From: Cognatishimia coralii
GTDB taxonomy: Bacteria > Pseudomonadota > Alphaproteobacteria > Rhodobacterales > Rhodobacteraceae
Direction of reading: 5' to 3'
Assembly: GCF_037478305.1 (NCBI RefSeq)
Contig: NZ_JBBGAZ010000005.1
Location: 186,001-250,000, forward strand
Length of the DNA stretch: 64,000 nt
This document shows positions 51,497 through 59,781 of this stretch, piece after piece. Within the stretch, counting starts at the first letter, position 1; each line of letters opens with the position of its first letter. A program made the position numbers and the translations under genes. Below the pieces are notes generated by a model, which was not told the origin of the DNA, did not search any database, and saw only the letters and a program-made list of their open reading frames with translations.

Positions 51497-52861
51497 CTAA
51501 ATTGAATAATATGCCTCCAGAGCGCTTAGTTCTTCCTTGCTGACTAGTTCTTTTTCGGCAATATCTGCGAGTTGCGTGGCAGCGCACGCAAATGTCGTCC
51601 ACTTCGCTCCCTTTTCCATTGAGTGCCATCGATCTGAGATATTTTGCCTCCAATGATCCTGTGCAGCTTTGCTTAACAGATCGGGCTCGTTCAAGAAAAT
51701 CAGTCTGCTGGCAAGCCAGCGAAGTCTTCGATCATTGAAAAGCTGGGAAACTTCCAACCGCTCGGTCCAAGTAGCCGACTGAAACTTCTCAAGAAGCTGC
51801 TTGTCCTCTGCTTGATAGAACGAGGAATATATCTGTTGTTCAACATGTTCAGGCTCGGCGCGATCTTGAAATCGTTGACCAAGCGCCAGGCCTAAAGCGT
51901 CGTGCAGATCACCAAGTGCTTTAAGGTGAGTTGCGCGTTGCAGAAGCTCGTCGTCCTCTAAGGGAACCTCAAACAGGCTTGGCGTATTATTTATAGCGAT
52001 TGTTCTGACGGGCTTTGGAGACTTTTCGACGGCCATCGCCATGGCTTCAGTATCATTAGGATCCAAGCTTTTTGGATCCGACACTGCCAAGTCAAAAAAA
52101 GCCACGGAGTTTGGATTCTTTGGGTTTTGCCCGGCAAACGCGCCTATGTAGGCACGTGGAGGGGCTGCCCCAAACCTCTCGATTAGGGTTAGGGCACGAC
52201 CTGTTCTTAACTTGCGTAGCACGTCGACTTTTGACCGGTTCTCAAGCGATTGCCTCCAGACTTCCGGCGCGCGATCGCGGATGAGTTTGGCGACATGTAT
52301 TGTGGCCTCAACATCCGCGAGCGCATCATGAAAGTTATCGCTCACGTATCCATTTTCTGGCGCTAGCCGATCTAGCTTGAAGACTGGTTTTCGCGTTTCA
52401 TCGATGGGCCAACTGAGAGCGTCATTTGCCAGCACCCAAGTTGCGTAAACCAGCTTCATAACGTCCAAGCGGTCGTTCCCGTTAATCTGTGTTTGATACA
52501 AGTTTGGACTGAGATTCTGGTAGAACATTTGCCGCAACATCTGCTCATCAAAAGCTATGCTGTTGTAGCCGACCCACGTCGCGGGTCCCCAGCGTTGAAT
52601 CAAACTCTGAATTTCCTGAGAAAACTCAAATGCGCTTGGAAGTTTGGGGTCGCTGAGCGCCTCAGGGGCGACCCCTGTAACTGCAAGCGCCATCGGTGCC
52701 GGTAAAATATGCGCGGACAGACGACATCGAATGTCGACCCGATCCAATTCCTTCAAATTTTCATCAACCAGAATGCCTGCAAATTGCAGCGGCTGATCAA
52801 AGGCAGGAGACGTCCCAGACGTTTCTAAATCGTAAAAGACAAACATCTTTAGCAAATCCAT
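51497..52861 (-). CDS. Exonuclease I (SbcB-like) homologue
   Basis: A 454-residue DEDDh exonuclease with the extended C-terminal architecture of exonuclease I, a 3'-5' ssDNA nuclease of about 475 residues in E. coli. Catalytic acids are in FVFYDLETSG (Asp11, Glu13), WVGYNSIAFDEQMLRQMF and NFHDALADVEATIHVAKLI (His and Asp). The start is ATG 52861, or ATG 52846 just before FVFYD. As cargo of a defence island it may serve recombination of the element or degradation of phage ssDNA; both are inference. Confidence 0.85.
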   Translation of the reverse strand: MDLLKMFVFYDLETSGTSPAFDQPLQFAGILVDENLKELDRVDIRCRLSAHILPAPMALAVTGVAPEALSDPKLPSAFEFSQEIQSLIQRWGPATWVGYNSIAFDEQMLRQMFYQNLSPNLYQTQINGNDRLDVMKLVYATWVLANDALSWPIDETRKPVFKLDRLAPENGYVSDNFHDALADVEATIHVAKLIRDRAPEVWRQSLENRSKVDVLRKLRTGRALTLIERFGAAPPRAYIGAFAGQNPKNPNSVAFFDLAVSDPKSLDPNDTEAMAMAVEKSPKPVRTIAINNTPSLFEVPLEDDELLQRATHLKALGDLHDALGLALGQRFQDRAEPEHVEQQIYSSFYQAEDKQLLEKFQSATWTERLEVSQLFNDRRLRWLASRLIFLNEPDLLSKAAQDHWRQNISDRWHSMEKGAKWTTFACAATQLADIAEKELVSKEELSALEAYYSI

Positions 52862-52965
52862 TTTCCATCGACACTACCGGAATTCGCGCAAAGGCAAAAT
52901 TCACATTCAGGCCACAAGGCACTATGAAGGGGGAGCCTCGTCTTAAGGTTTGAGGCAACATTTTC

Positions 52966-52997
52966 GATGCTGCGCACGCAACGGCATGCGCAGCATC
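52966..52997 (-). terminator. Strong hairpin downstream of a secreted-protein gene
   Basis: GATGCTGCGCA and TGCGCAGCATC form a perfect 11-bp stem with a ten-base loop, 31 bp after the stop of the gene at 53028. No T-run follows on the minus strand (GAAAATG), so termination is only probable. Confidence 0.45.
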
Positions 52998-53027
52998 TTC
53001 AGATTCAGCTATTTTCTGCTAGTCGAA

Positions 53028-53483
53028 TTATCCGCTGAATGAGGATTGCAACGTCTCGATCAAAGGCCGGATATGTGGCGGATAATCGTTGATGTCGCCG
53101 TCTTCTGTGATTTTACCAACATTGCCAGCGCTCTGCAGCGCGGAGACGTTCTCATCTGTTACAGCATTATAACCGTCCATCCAGTCAGGAATGCAAATTG
53201 CAACCTTGCAAATGTCTGGCCAATCATTGTGCTCCCAAAAGTTGGCGTACTTGCGCATGAACTCATGCGAAGCGTAGTCCTGATAGGCTTCTTCATCAAC
53301 GACCGAAAGGCCAACCGAGGAACCAAAGTCATTTGACGATTGAAACGCCAACGCACCGGACAAGTCGTGGGTACCCATTTCAACGACGGAAGATGCGTCA
53401 ACGCCGAAAGCTGTTGCAGCAGTTGCTGCGCCTACAACGAGTGCCGCGGTTGCTGCCACGAGAATTTTCTTTTTGGTGAACAT
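53028..53483 (-). CDS. Secreted protein of unknown function
   Basis: A 151-residue exported protein. The signal peptide (KKKILVAATAALVVGAATAA plus TAFG) is followed by an acidic, aromatic-rich mature part (YASHEFMRKYANFWEHNDWP, ICKVAICIPDWMDGYNAV) with two cysteines five residues apart. The end (INDYPPHIRPLIETLQSSF) is helical. No family recognised. The ATG at 53483 is chosen; an upstream start at 53498 is possible. A hairpin follows the gene. Confidence 0.6.
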   Translation of the reverse strand: MFTKKKILVAATAALVVGAATAATAFGVDASSVVEMGTHDLSGALAFQSSNDFGSSVGLSVVDEEAYQDYASHEFMRKYANFWEHNDWPDICKVAICIPDWMDGYNAVTDENVSALQSAGNVGKITEDGDINDYPPHIRPLIETLQSSFSG

Positions 53484-53694
53484 GTTGTTCTCCCTCATTA
53501 TTTCTTTGATACTAAGTATCTGAAACGGCGCTCAGGTTTTCTAAGTGCCTGCGTTGAATTTGTGCTTTTTGCAGGCCCTCCGCACCCCACAAGGAATTTT
53601 TTCTCAACACGACAAAATGAGGAGTGGGCTTGTTTCCGTGGTTTGATGAGGTCAATGTTACAAGGGTTAATCGAATTTCCTACGTGAGCTGAAT

Positions 53695-54099
53695 ATGCCT
53701 CAAGTGTTTGTCTTCTTTTTGTGCTTTTTGATTTCCTTGGCATCGCTCGTAAATGCGAGAGCTAAATGCACGTTTCCCGCCGAGGCGATCGATCCCGAGT
53801 CTTGGTTAGATAGTTCTAAAGTAGATCCAATTACCTGTATGTTAAGCAATACCGGTCACGCAAACGATTGCGGTAATCAGGACCAGTTGGACCCAGATCG
53901 CGTAGTGACCTTCTTTGAGATTTTCAACGAGCTGGTGGAAGACGAAGTATTCGACAGCTGCCATGTCTCGATAATGTGGCTAAGGCACATGGGTGATATA
54001 ACTTGGACTGAGCAGATGCAGATGGCACCAACAGGCCGAACAGCCTCAGACATAAAACAAAATGAGATCCGCAAAATTATGCGCGATGCTTTGAATTAG
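53695..54099 (+). CDS. Secreted cysteine-containing protein of unknown function
   Basis: A 134-residue exported protein. The signal peptide (MPQVFVFFLCFLISLASLVN) is followed by a mature part with four cysteines: AKCTFPAEA, ITCMLSN, NDCGNQDQ and DSCHVSI, probably in disulfides. It has an acidic middle and a helical end. No family recognised. It is divergent from the secreted protein at 53028 across about 210 bp; the two may share a promoter region. Confidence 0.55.
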   Translation: MPQVFVFFLCFLISLASLVNARAKCTFPAEAIDPESWLDSSKVDPITCMLSNTGHANDCGNQDQLDPDRVVTFFEIFNELVEDEVFDSCHVSIMWLRHMGDITWTEQMQMAPTGRTASDIKQNEIRKIMRDALN

Positions 54100-54282
54100 A
54101 TTTGTACGCGGTAGAAACAACTATCGCGACAATTCTCATTTCTTTTTCAAATCTTTAGACTGATACATGGTTTCGCGATCAACTATTTTCAGCCGCAAAT
54201 TTAGCGTTTCGGCTGCGTTCAATTCTTGATCCGAAGATGCCGTTTCGTTGAATCTTGGTCTCGTGCAAAGTAATTTTTGAAA

Positions 54283-54897
54283 ATGGAATCGAAAGCCAAA
54301 TCAACGAAAACGCGAGCTAGTGAAATCTATTGGGAACTTCCATTGTTCCAATGCTGTATGTTTCCCAAAGGGGCTGACAGCTATATTTCCAAGGACATTG
54401 ACGTTGGCGTTTTCTCCGAAGCTCACCCTCATATTAACTGGAAGTCGCTTAATCCAAATTTGAGACTTTTCCACTGGCGGCTTTTGCTGATCCAGAATCT
54501 TGGCGCGAAAGAACTCGCCACATCTCGACATATAATCTGGAAAACTCCTCCTTCGCTGTTCCCATTGGTCAAATGCTTCGAAAAGTCTTGGGATTTTACT
54601 TCTGACTTCGTTGAAATGAGTTTGCCAGAAACTCTCAATCGTATCCGCAGCGACGCGATGACAATTGGCGAAAATGCCGACATTGCGCATGACAGATATG
54701 TAGTCGCGGCGGCTGCGCTCACAGCGCATCTTGACCAAGCGCTGAACGAGGCACACGACATTCACGTCGAAAATGAAACTGATCAAGAGGTTTTAGAAAC
54801 CATGCCCACCTACATTTGGGAGTGCCTTCCAAACGAAGCACTTGCGGAAATCTACAAAAATCAATCTGCTAAACATATTAAAAACAGTACGCTATAG
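54283..54897 (+). CDS. Hypothetical protein
   Basis: A 204-residue soluble protein of no recognised family. It has an aromatic N-terminal half (IYWELPLFQCCMFPKG, FHWRLLLIQNLGAKELATSR) and a helical C-terminal half (AHDRYVVAAAALTAHLDQAL). No signal peptide, P-loop or HTH is apparent. The ATG at 54283 is preferred over a TTG two codons earlier. Its codon use is AT-rich like the rest of the right half of the island. Confidence 0.5.
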   Translation: MESKAKSTKTRASEIYWELPLFQCCMFPKGADSYISKDIDVGVFSEAHPHINWKSLNPNLRLFHWRLLLIQNLGAKELATSRHIIWKTPPSLFPLVKCFEKSWDFTSDFVEMSLPETLNRIRSDAMTIGENADIAHDRYVVAAAALTAHLDQALNEAHDIHVENETDQEVLETMPTYIWECLPNEALAEIYKNQSAKHIKNSTL

Positions 54898-55311
54898 ATG
54901 TCGGTCTTTTTAACGTACTTTTGGGTCAGATTCAGATTTTTGAGTACGCTTTAAAAAAACGGAGACAGTTGTGACCAACGCACATTCTCAAACCTCAGCG
55001 GGAGCCCGTGAAGCAAGAGAACTGGAAAGCCATTTGGGTTAGCTTGAGAGCTTTACAGGTACCGCACTTGCAGTTTTAGCCGTAGCTTAGGGGATTTACA
55101 CGTATTGCAAGGGTAAGGCGAAGATTGCGAAACGCAAAAGCTGAACAGTTCGACTACATACGCCCCTTCGGACAAAGTCGAACCATGACATAGGGCACCC
55201 AGCCAACCATTGTCATTTCAGTTCCCAGAGGTGTACGTTTCCTCTTAAACAACCATTGCTAGGTGTCGCCGACGAAACGGCCAAGCACTTCAATCGAATT
55301 GGAATTTACGC
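54898..55311. other. Gap with a degenerate small ORF
   Basis: No intact gene. From GTG 54971 one frame reads VTNAHSQTSAGAREARELES HLG, then a TAG, a hydrophobic segment FTGTALAVLAVA, a second TAG, and a basic tail YCKGKAKIAKRKS to a TGA at 55142. The succession of polar, hydrophobic and basic segments in one frame with two stops looks like a decayed small membrane protein, but chance is not excluded. Confidence 0.3.
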
Positions 55312-56703
55312 GTGGAAATCTTAGACCCAAGAGCCGCCAACCTAGCGCCAGAAACGCTCAACCTAATTGAAGAAGTCGCGCAAACTGTTAAGGAACTTGA
55401 TCAGAACCGACCCTTCGGTGCGGAGGTCGATGCTCGTCTCGGCAAGGAGTTTCTACCGGACAGAATTACGGCGAGCTTAAACATTGAGGGGATTTCAATT
55501 TCTCGGAGGCAAACCCTCTTGATGATGGATGCAATGACTCTCACCGAGAACAGCTCCAAAGCCGAGGCTGAGATTTTCAATGCGCTCAAGGCAGATGAAC
55601 TGGTCTTTGATCTAGCGAAAGACAAGCATCCGCTGACGGCCAATATCGTTCGTGAAATCAACCAATACCTCCAAAACGGAATTTTAGACGCCGCCGGTAC
55701 GTTTCGCGAGAAGGAAGTGGAGATCACGGGCGCAGCATTTCAACCGCCATCCCCGAACGAAGTTCCTCGACTCATTGGTGAAATGTGTTCGACGTACAAC
55801 CAGCTAGAGGCTGTTTATCCAGTGCTCCGCGCGGCATGGCTTCACGCTACATTTACGAGGATACACCCGTTTGAAGACGGAAACGGTCGTACCGGTCGCC
55901 TTCTTCAAGATTTTTCACTCTTGACCGATGGGCTTTACCCAACTGGAATTCCATCTTCACGTAGGGATGACTACTATGATGCGCTGGAGAAAGCAGATGA
56001 AGGGGACTGGAATCCTCTATGTCAGATGATCTGCGAATTCGAACTTAAAATTCTATCTAGAGTTAAGTCCATTTTGGACGAAGTGCAGTCAAGAGGGGAT
56101 TTCATCTCCTCACTCGCCAGACGAGCAACGGACAAGAAAACTGGAGGTTTGCACAAACAGTATATTGTTTGGAAGCAAAGGATGCAGAACTTTGCAGATC
56201 AAGTCGTTGCAACTAGCGAGGAACTGAACTCCTCGTCGGATGTGCTTCACATCCGCTCGGAGAAGTTTGAGGTTGTCGATTTTAAGAAATGGAGAGAGAT
56301 AAGCGAAACTGGGAAATCGTCAAATACGTGGCTCCTTAAGCAAACTTGGTTTTCGGAGGGAGAGGCTTTTTTCAGGACTATTTTCTTCTTTCGGCGTCAC
56401 AATTTTCGCCCGGAAGATGTGCATTCAAGAGACGACCTGTATGGCACGGTTTCGCTTCAACTAACCGGTGGCAAACCTGATTTCGGAACGCGATACGATT
56501 TTGATCGTTTTTCTGATGACGAAATCCGGTTCAGGGAAATGATCTTTGTTGATGATGCTTTGCACGCCTACACTTCGACGGGGGAGAAGCGTGCAGGTCG
56601 GTTCGGTGACGAAGAAATCTGGGAATGCAACCAAGTGGCAGACAAGTCAAAACTGATACAAGGCATATTCGAAGACATATTTGTTAAAAAACTTGGCCTC
56701 TAG
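55312..56703 (+). CDS. Fic-domain protein, class II (self-inhibited)
   Basis: A 463-residue Fic protein. The active-site motif is IHPFEDGNGRTGRLLQDF (His185 to Arg196), the full HPFxxGNGRxxR consensus for AMP transfer. An N-terminal inhibitory motif S-L-N-I-E-G (residues 55-60) fits (S/T)xxxE(G/N), with Glu59 expected to block ATP. This arrangement is typical of chromosomal single-gene Fic proteins. The C-terminal ~200 residues (from about 265) are of unknown type, with FFRTIFFFRRHNF near 365. Start is GTG 55312. The target is unknown; a stress or abortive role on the island is possible. Confidence 0.85.
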   Translation: MEILDPRAANLAPETLNLIEEVAQTVKELDQNRPFGAEVDARLGKEFLPDRITASLNIEGISISRRQTLLMMDAMTLTENSSKAEAEIFNALKADELVFDLAKDKHPLTANIVREINQYLQNGILDAAGTFREKEVEITGAAFQPPSPNEVPRLIGEMCSTYNQLEAVYPVLRAAWLHATFTRIHPFEDGNGRTGRLLQDFSLLTDGLYPTGIPSSRRDDYYDALEKADEGDWNPLCQMICEFELKILSRVKSILDEVQSRGDFISSLARRATDKKTGGLHKQYIVWKQRMQNFADQVVATSEELNSSSDVLHIRSEKFEVVDFKKWREISETGKSSNTWLLKQTWFSEGEAFFRTIFFFRRHNFRPEDVHSRDDLYGTVSLQLTGGKPDFGTRYDFDRFSDDEIRFREMIFVDDALHAYTSTGEKRAGRFGDEEIWECNQVADKSKLIQGIFEDIFVKKLGL

Positions 56704-56796
56704 CATCCCAGAGCTTCTTGTCCTCGACAGAAATGTTGCAGACCTTCTCAAAACCACACCCTGACACACGGATTCTGGGTGTCTTACGATGTCTGC

Positions 56797-56952
56797 ATGA
56801 AACAGATGCTGACAACCAAATCACTCGATGCGATGACGCCGGCGACCACAAAACGTTACGAGGTGCGCGACCAGAAAGTAAACGGCCTGCATGTGCGTGT
56901 GTCGACCACAGGTGCAAAGGTGTTCTACACGATGGTGCGCCCGAACGGCTAG
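56797..56952 (+). pseudogene. N-terminal remnant of a second tyrosine integrase
   Basis: Fifty-one codons reading KRYEVRDQKVNGLHVRVSTT, then GAKVFYTMVRPNG and a stop. This is the start of the DUF4102-type N-terminal domain of a tyrosine integrase, facing the opposite way to the intact one. It breaks off where related proteins continue. The stop lies in a CTAG shared with the stop of the intact integrase on the other strand, so the breakpoint is exactly the junction of the two. It marks an older element. Confidence 0.65.
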
Positions 56953-58163
56953 AGTGAAATCACGTGTTCTTCCCACATTTTCAGCGCCCTACGCCTTTCA
57001 TCGAGATATCCATATCGGTTGTAGACTGCCGCAACACCACTGAGTGAGCCCGATTTGTGGTTCAGCAGTGCGTCGGCCACGTGAGGTGCAATGCCCAATC
57101 GCGCCATACCCGTTGTAGCCGTTCTACGAAGATCATGAATCGTCCAATGCGGAATTGGCTGGTTGTTTTCTTCGTGGTCGTTGTGCTGGGAATGAATGGA
57201 CGACGATAGGGCGTCTAAGCGCCTTTTGATTTTCGATTGCGACGCCAATGGGGTTTTCCCGTTTGTGGTAAATACATACCTTGAGTCCCCTATTCTGGGG
57301 ATTTTGCCCAAAACTTCGAATAGTAATTCTGAAAGCGGTACTTCATGTGCTCTACCGTTTTTGGTTTTTTCGCCGGGGATTTTCCACAGCCGCATGTTTC
57401 GATCAATCTCTGACCACTCCATACTAAGCACTTCATTTTTCCGCTGAGCTGTCAGCAATAGAACTCTAAAGGCACATTCCCACAGAAGGGGTAGTGATCC
57501 AGTTGCCGACCAAATTGCTGCGACTTCCGAGTCGCTTAGAACTCTTTCTCGAACGCTGGTACCCGCAGGTGGCTTCATTCCAGCACAAGGGTTCGATTGA
57601 AGAAAACCTTGTTCAACACACCAATTAAAAAAACGCCGTGTATGTGAAAATGTTCTCTGCGCTCCCACGGGTGCTCGTTCGGTCATCGCATCAATTAAAA
57701 CAGCTACATCCCGTTTCGTGACATCCAACAAGCGCTTCTTTCCAATGCGTGGGGCTACATCTTTCTGCAAAGTGCGCTCGGTCTCTCGCCAACTCTTTTG
57801 GTGATGCTTTGCATAGCGTTCAATGAAGTGACCTATGAAATGTGCAACCGTTTCGGCATCGTCATTTCGCGATGACTGGCGATCTGCACTTGGATCATTT
57901 CCTTTTACGACCTCTGCCAGAACCTCAATCGCTCGTTTCCTAGCTGCAGTTGGCGTCCAAGGTGAACCATGTGTTCCGATTGTATAGCGACGTTTAGGAG
58001 CGTTTCGACCACCCGCGCCTGGGCGATACTCTACAACATAGCTTTTGCGTCCAGTCGGCCGAACACGTAATCCAAACCCTCGTATTTCAGTGTCCCAGAC
58101 CCATACTTCACGTGTCGATGCTTCCGTTTTGTCAACCAAGGTTTTAGTGATTTTCGCCTGCAT
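56949..58163 (-). CDS. Tyrosine-type site-specific integrase of the island
   Basis: A 404-residue phage/P4-family integrase that inserts the island in tRNA-Lys. The N-terminal arm-binding DUF4102 domain (VWDTEIRGFGLRVRPTGRKS) is followed by a SAM-like core-binding domain (about 105-190) and the catalytic domain. The latter has R241 in LLTAQRKNEVLSMEW, HDLRR (His343, Arg346), His369 in LLNHKSG and probably Tyr381 in AAVYNRYGYL. It is full length. It lies 180 bp inside attR, with four AGCCAC boxes between gene and attR. Confidence 0.95.
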   Translation of the reverse strand: MQAKITKTLVDKTEASTREVWVWDTEIRGFGLRVRPTGRKSYVVEYRPGAGGRNAPKRRYTIGTHGSPWTPTAARKRAIEVLAEVVKGNDPSADRQSSRNDDAETVAHFIGHFIERYAKHHQKSWRETERTLQKDVAPRIGKKRLLDVTKRDVAVLIDAMTERAPVGAQRTFSHTRRFFNWCVEQGFLQSNPCAGMKPPAGTSVRERVLSDSEVAAIWSATGSLPLLWECAFRVLLLTAQRKNEVLSMEWSEIDRNMRLWKIPGEKTKNGRAHEVPLSELLFEVLGKIPRIGDSRYVFTTNGKTPLASQSKIKRRLDALSSSIHSQHNDHEENNQPIPHWTIHDLRRTATTGMARLGIAPHVADALLNHKSGSLSGVAAVYNRYGYLDERRRALKMWEEHVISL

Positions 58164-58187
58164 TTTTTGCCAATTCGTCTAGTTTTT

Positions 58188-58239
58188 GGAAGCCACCGAG
58201 TAGCCACCAACTTAGCCTGGAAGCCACATGGAAGCCACG
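58188..58239 (+). promoter_or_regulatory. Integrase arm-type sites, right end
   Basis: Four AGCCAC boxes begin at 58191, 58202, 58222 and 58233, in two pairs with exactly 11-bp spacing. The second pair (58217-58239) is identical to the 23 bp at 29933 at the left end. They lie between the integrase start and attR, where arm sites are expected, and may also let the integrase regulate its own promoter. Confidence 0.6.
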
Positions 58240-58345
58240 CCTTTTGCAAGACATGAAAGCAAGATGTGACTTAAATCACTGTTTTTTATTATTTTTATGC
58301 CAAAATATGCGACACGAGCCAAAACTAGAAAAGCTAAGTACTTTA

Positions 58346-58393
58346 ACTTTTAATCAGTGGGTCATAGGTTCGAATCCTATACGGCTCACCACT
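58346..58393 (+). repeat. attR of the genomic island (48-bp direct repeat)
   Basis: Exact copy of 29841-29888, comprising the 3' part of tRNA-Lys from the anticodon loop through CCA plus two bases. The upstream tRNA half is missing here, so this copy is not a functional tRNA. Host sequence resumes at 58394. Confidence 0.95.
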
Positions 58394-58397
58394 TCCT

Positions 58398-58441
58398 CCC
58401 CAAGACATCGAAATCGTTCGCGGATTTGATCCGTCTTGGGG
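58398..58441 (+). other. Displaced hairpin of the original tRNA-Lys locus
   Basis: CCCCAAGAC and GTCTTGGGG form a perfect 9-bp outer stem with inner AAATC/GATTT pairing. It starts seven bases after the CCA of the attR copy. Before integration it must have stood directly behind tRNA-Lys, and was probably its terminator or processing signal. Confidence 0.5.
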
Positions 58442-58487
58442 GCGCGTGCGCGCTTTCTCTGTTTGTTTGATCCCGCCATTTGGCAAC

Positions 58488-58525
58488 AAAAAAACCGCGA
58501 GAAACTTACGTTCCTCGCGGTTGTG
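58488..58525 (-). terminator. Rho-independent terminator of the nqr operon
   Basis: Read leftward, AACCGCGAG...CTCGCGGTTTTTTT. The CCGCGAG/CTCGCGG stem encloses GAACGTAAGTTT and is followed by seven T. It lies 21 bp after the nqrF stop. Confidence 0.85.
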
Positions 58526-58545
58526 ATTTTGTCGCTGTATCCGGC

Positions 58546-59769
58546 TTAACCGCCGAAGTCATCCAGCATGATGTCTTCGCGATCCACACCCAATTCCAAG
58601 AGCATATTGATCACGGATTGGTTCATGATGGGCGGGCCACACATATAGTATTCGCAGTCCTCTGGGTTCGGGTGGTCCTTGAGGTATTCGTCGTGCAGAA
58701 CGTTGTGGATAAATCCGGTCAAGCCGCCCCAATCGTCCTCTGGCAGAGCATCCGACAGCGCCACGTGCCATTCAAAGTTGTCAAACTCTTCGGCCAGCTG
58801 GTCGAAGTCCTCGACAAAGAACATCTCTTTCTTGGAACGCGCGCCGTACCAGAAGGTGATCTTGCGGTCGCGGTTCTCAAGACGCTTGAGCTGATCGAAG
58901 ATGTGGCTGCGCATCGGCGCCATACCGGCACCACCCCCGACAAACACCATCTCTTTTTGCGTCTCGCGGGCAAAGAATTCACCGAACGGACCAGAGATCG
59001 TCACCTTGTCACCAGGCTTGAGGTTAAAGATGAAGGACGACATTTGACCCGCAGGAATGCCGGTCGACCCCGGAGGTGGGCTGGCCACACGCACGTTCAG
59101 CATGATTAGGCCTTTTTCGTCCGGATAGTTCGCCATGGAATAGGCGCGCTCAATCGGTTCGGCCACGGTGGAGTCATACTGCCACAGGTTAAACTTGTCC
59201 CAGTCCTCGCGGTACTCTTCGCCGATGTCGAAATCAGTGTACTTGAGCTGGTGCGCAGGGGCCTCGATCTGAATATAGCCACCGGCACGGAAGTTCACGT
59301 CTTCGCCTTCGGGCAATTCCAGAACCAGGTTCTTAATAAAGGTCGCCACGTTGTCGTTAGACTTAACGATGCATTCCCATTTCTTGACGCCAAAGACCTC
59401 TTCGGGGACTTCGACTTCCATGTCTTGCTTGACCGCCACCTGACAGGACAGACGGTCGCCACAAGCCGCTTCACGCTTGGTGATGTGGCCTTCCTCGGTC
59501 GGCAGAATAGACCCGCCGCCAGAGTGGATTTTCACACGACATTGCGCGCAGGTCCCGCCGCCGCCACAGGCAGACGGCACGAAGAGTTTCTGTTCTGCGA
59601 GCGTCTGCAAAAGCTTGCCGCCAGCCGGAACCGAAATGGTCTTTTCGCCGTTGATGGTGATGTTGACGTTGCCCGAGGACACCAGCCGCGAGCGCGCGGC
59701 CAGAATGATCGTCACCAGCGCCAGAACGATGAGGGTAAAGAGAAAAATGCCGAGGCCAAATGTTGCCAT
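58546..59769 (-). CDS. nqrF: Na+-NQR subunit F
   Basis: A 407-residue NADH-oxidising subunit of the Na+-translocating NADH:quinone reductase. An N-terminal membrane anchor (FLFTLIVLALVTIILAA) is followed by a 2Fe-2S ferredoxin domain (PSACGGGGTCAQCRVKIHSG, with a later CGDRLSCQ cysteine) and an FAD domain (RAYSMANYPDEKG). The NAD-binding domain has FVGGGAGMAPMRSHIFDQL and ends YMCGPPIMN...DDFGG. Last gene of the operon, 12 bp after nqrE, followed by a terminator. Confidence 0.97.
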   Translation of the reverse strand: MATFGLGIFLFTLIVLALVTIILAARSRLVSSGNVNITINGEKTISVPAGGKLLQTLAEQKLFVPSACGGGGTCAQCRVKIHSGGGSILPTEEGHITKREAACGDRLSCQVAVKQDMEVEVPEEVFGVKKWECIVKSNDNVATFIKNLVLELPEGEDVNFRAGGYIQIEAPAHQLKYTDFDIGEEYREDWDKFNLWQYDSTVAEPIERAYSMANYPDEKGLIMLNVRVASPPPGSTGIPAGQMSSFIFNLKPGDKVTISGPFGEFFARETQKEMVFVGGGAGMAPMRSHIFDQLKRLENRDRKITFWYGARSKKEMFFVEDFDQLAEEFDNFEWHVALSDALPEDDWGGLTGFIHNVLHDEYLKDHPNPEDCEYYMCGPPIMNQSVINMLLELGVDREDIMLDDFGG

Positions 59770-59781
59770 GATCAGATTTCC

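Noticed and set aside
29841..58345. Complete prophage or conjugative element
   Set aside because: No capsid, portal, tail, large terminase, relaxase or type IV secretion genes are visible.
58346..58393. Second functional tRNA-Lys
   Set aside because: Only the 3' part is present; the acceptor 5' strand, D arm and first half of the anticodon stem are missing.
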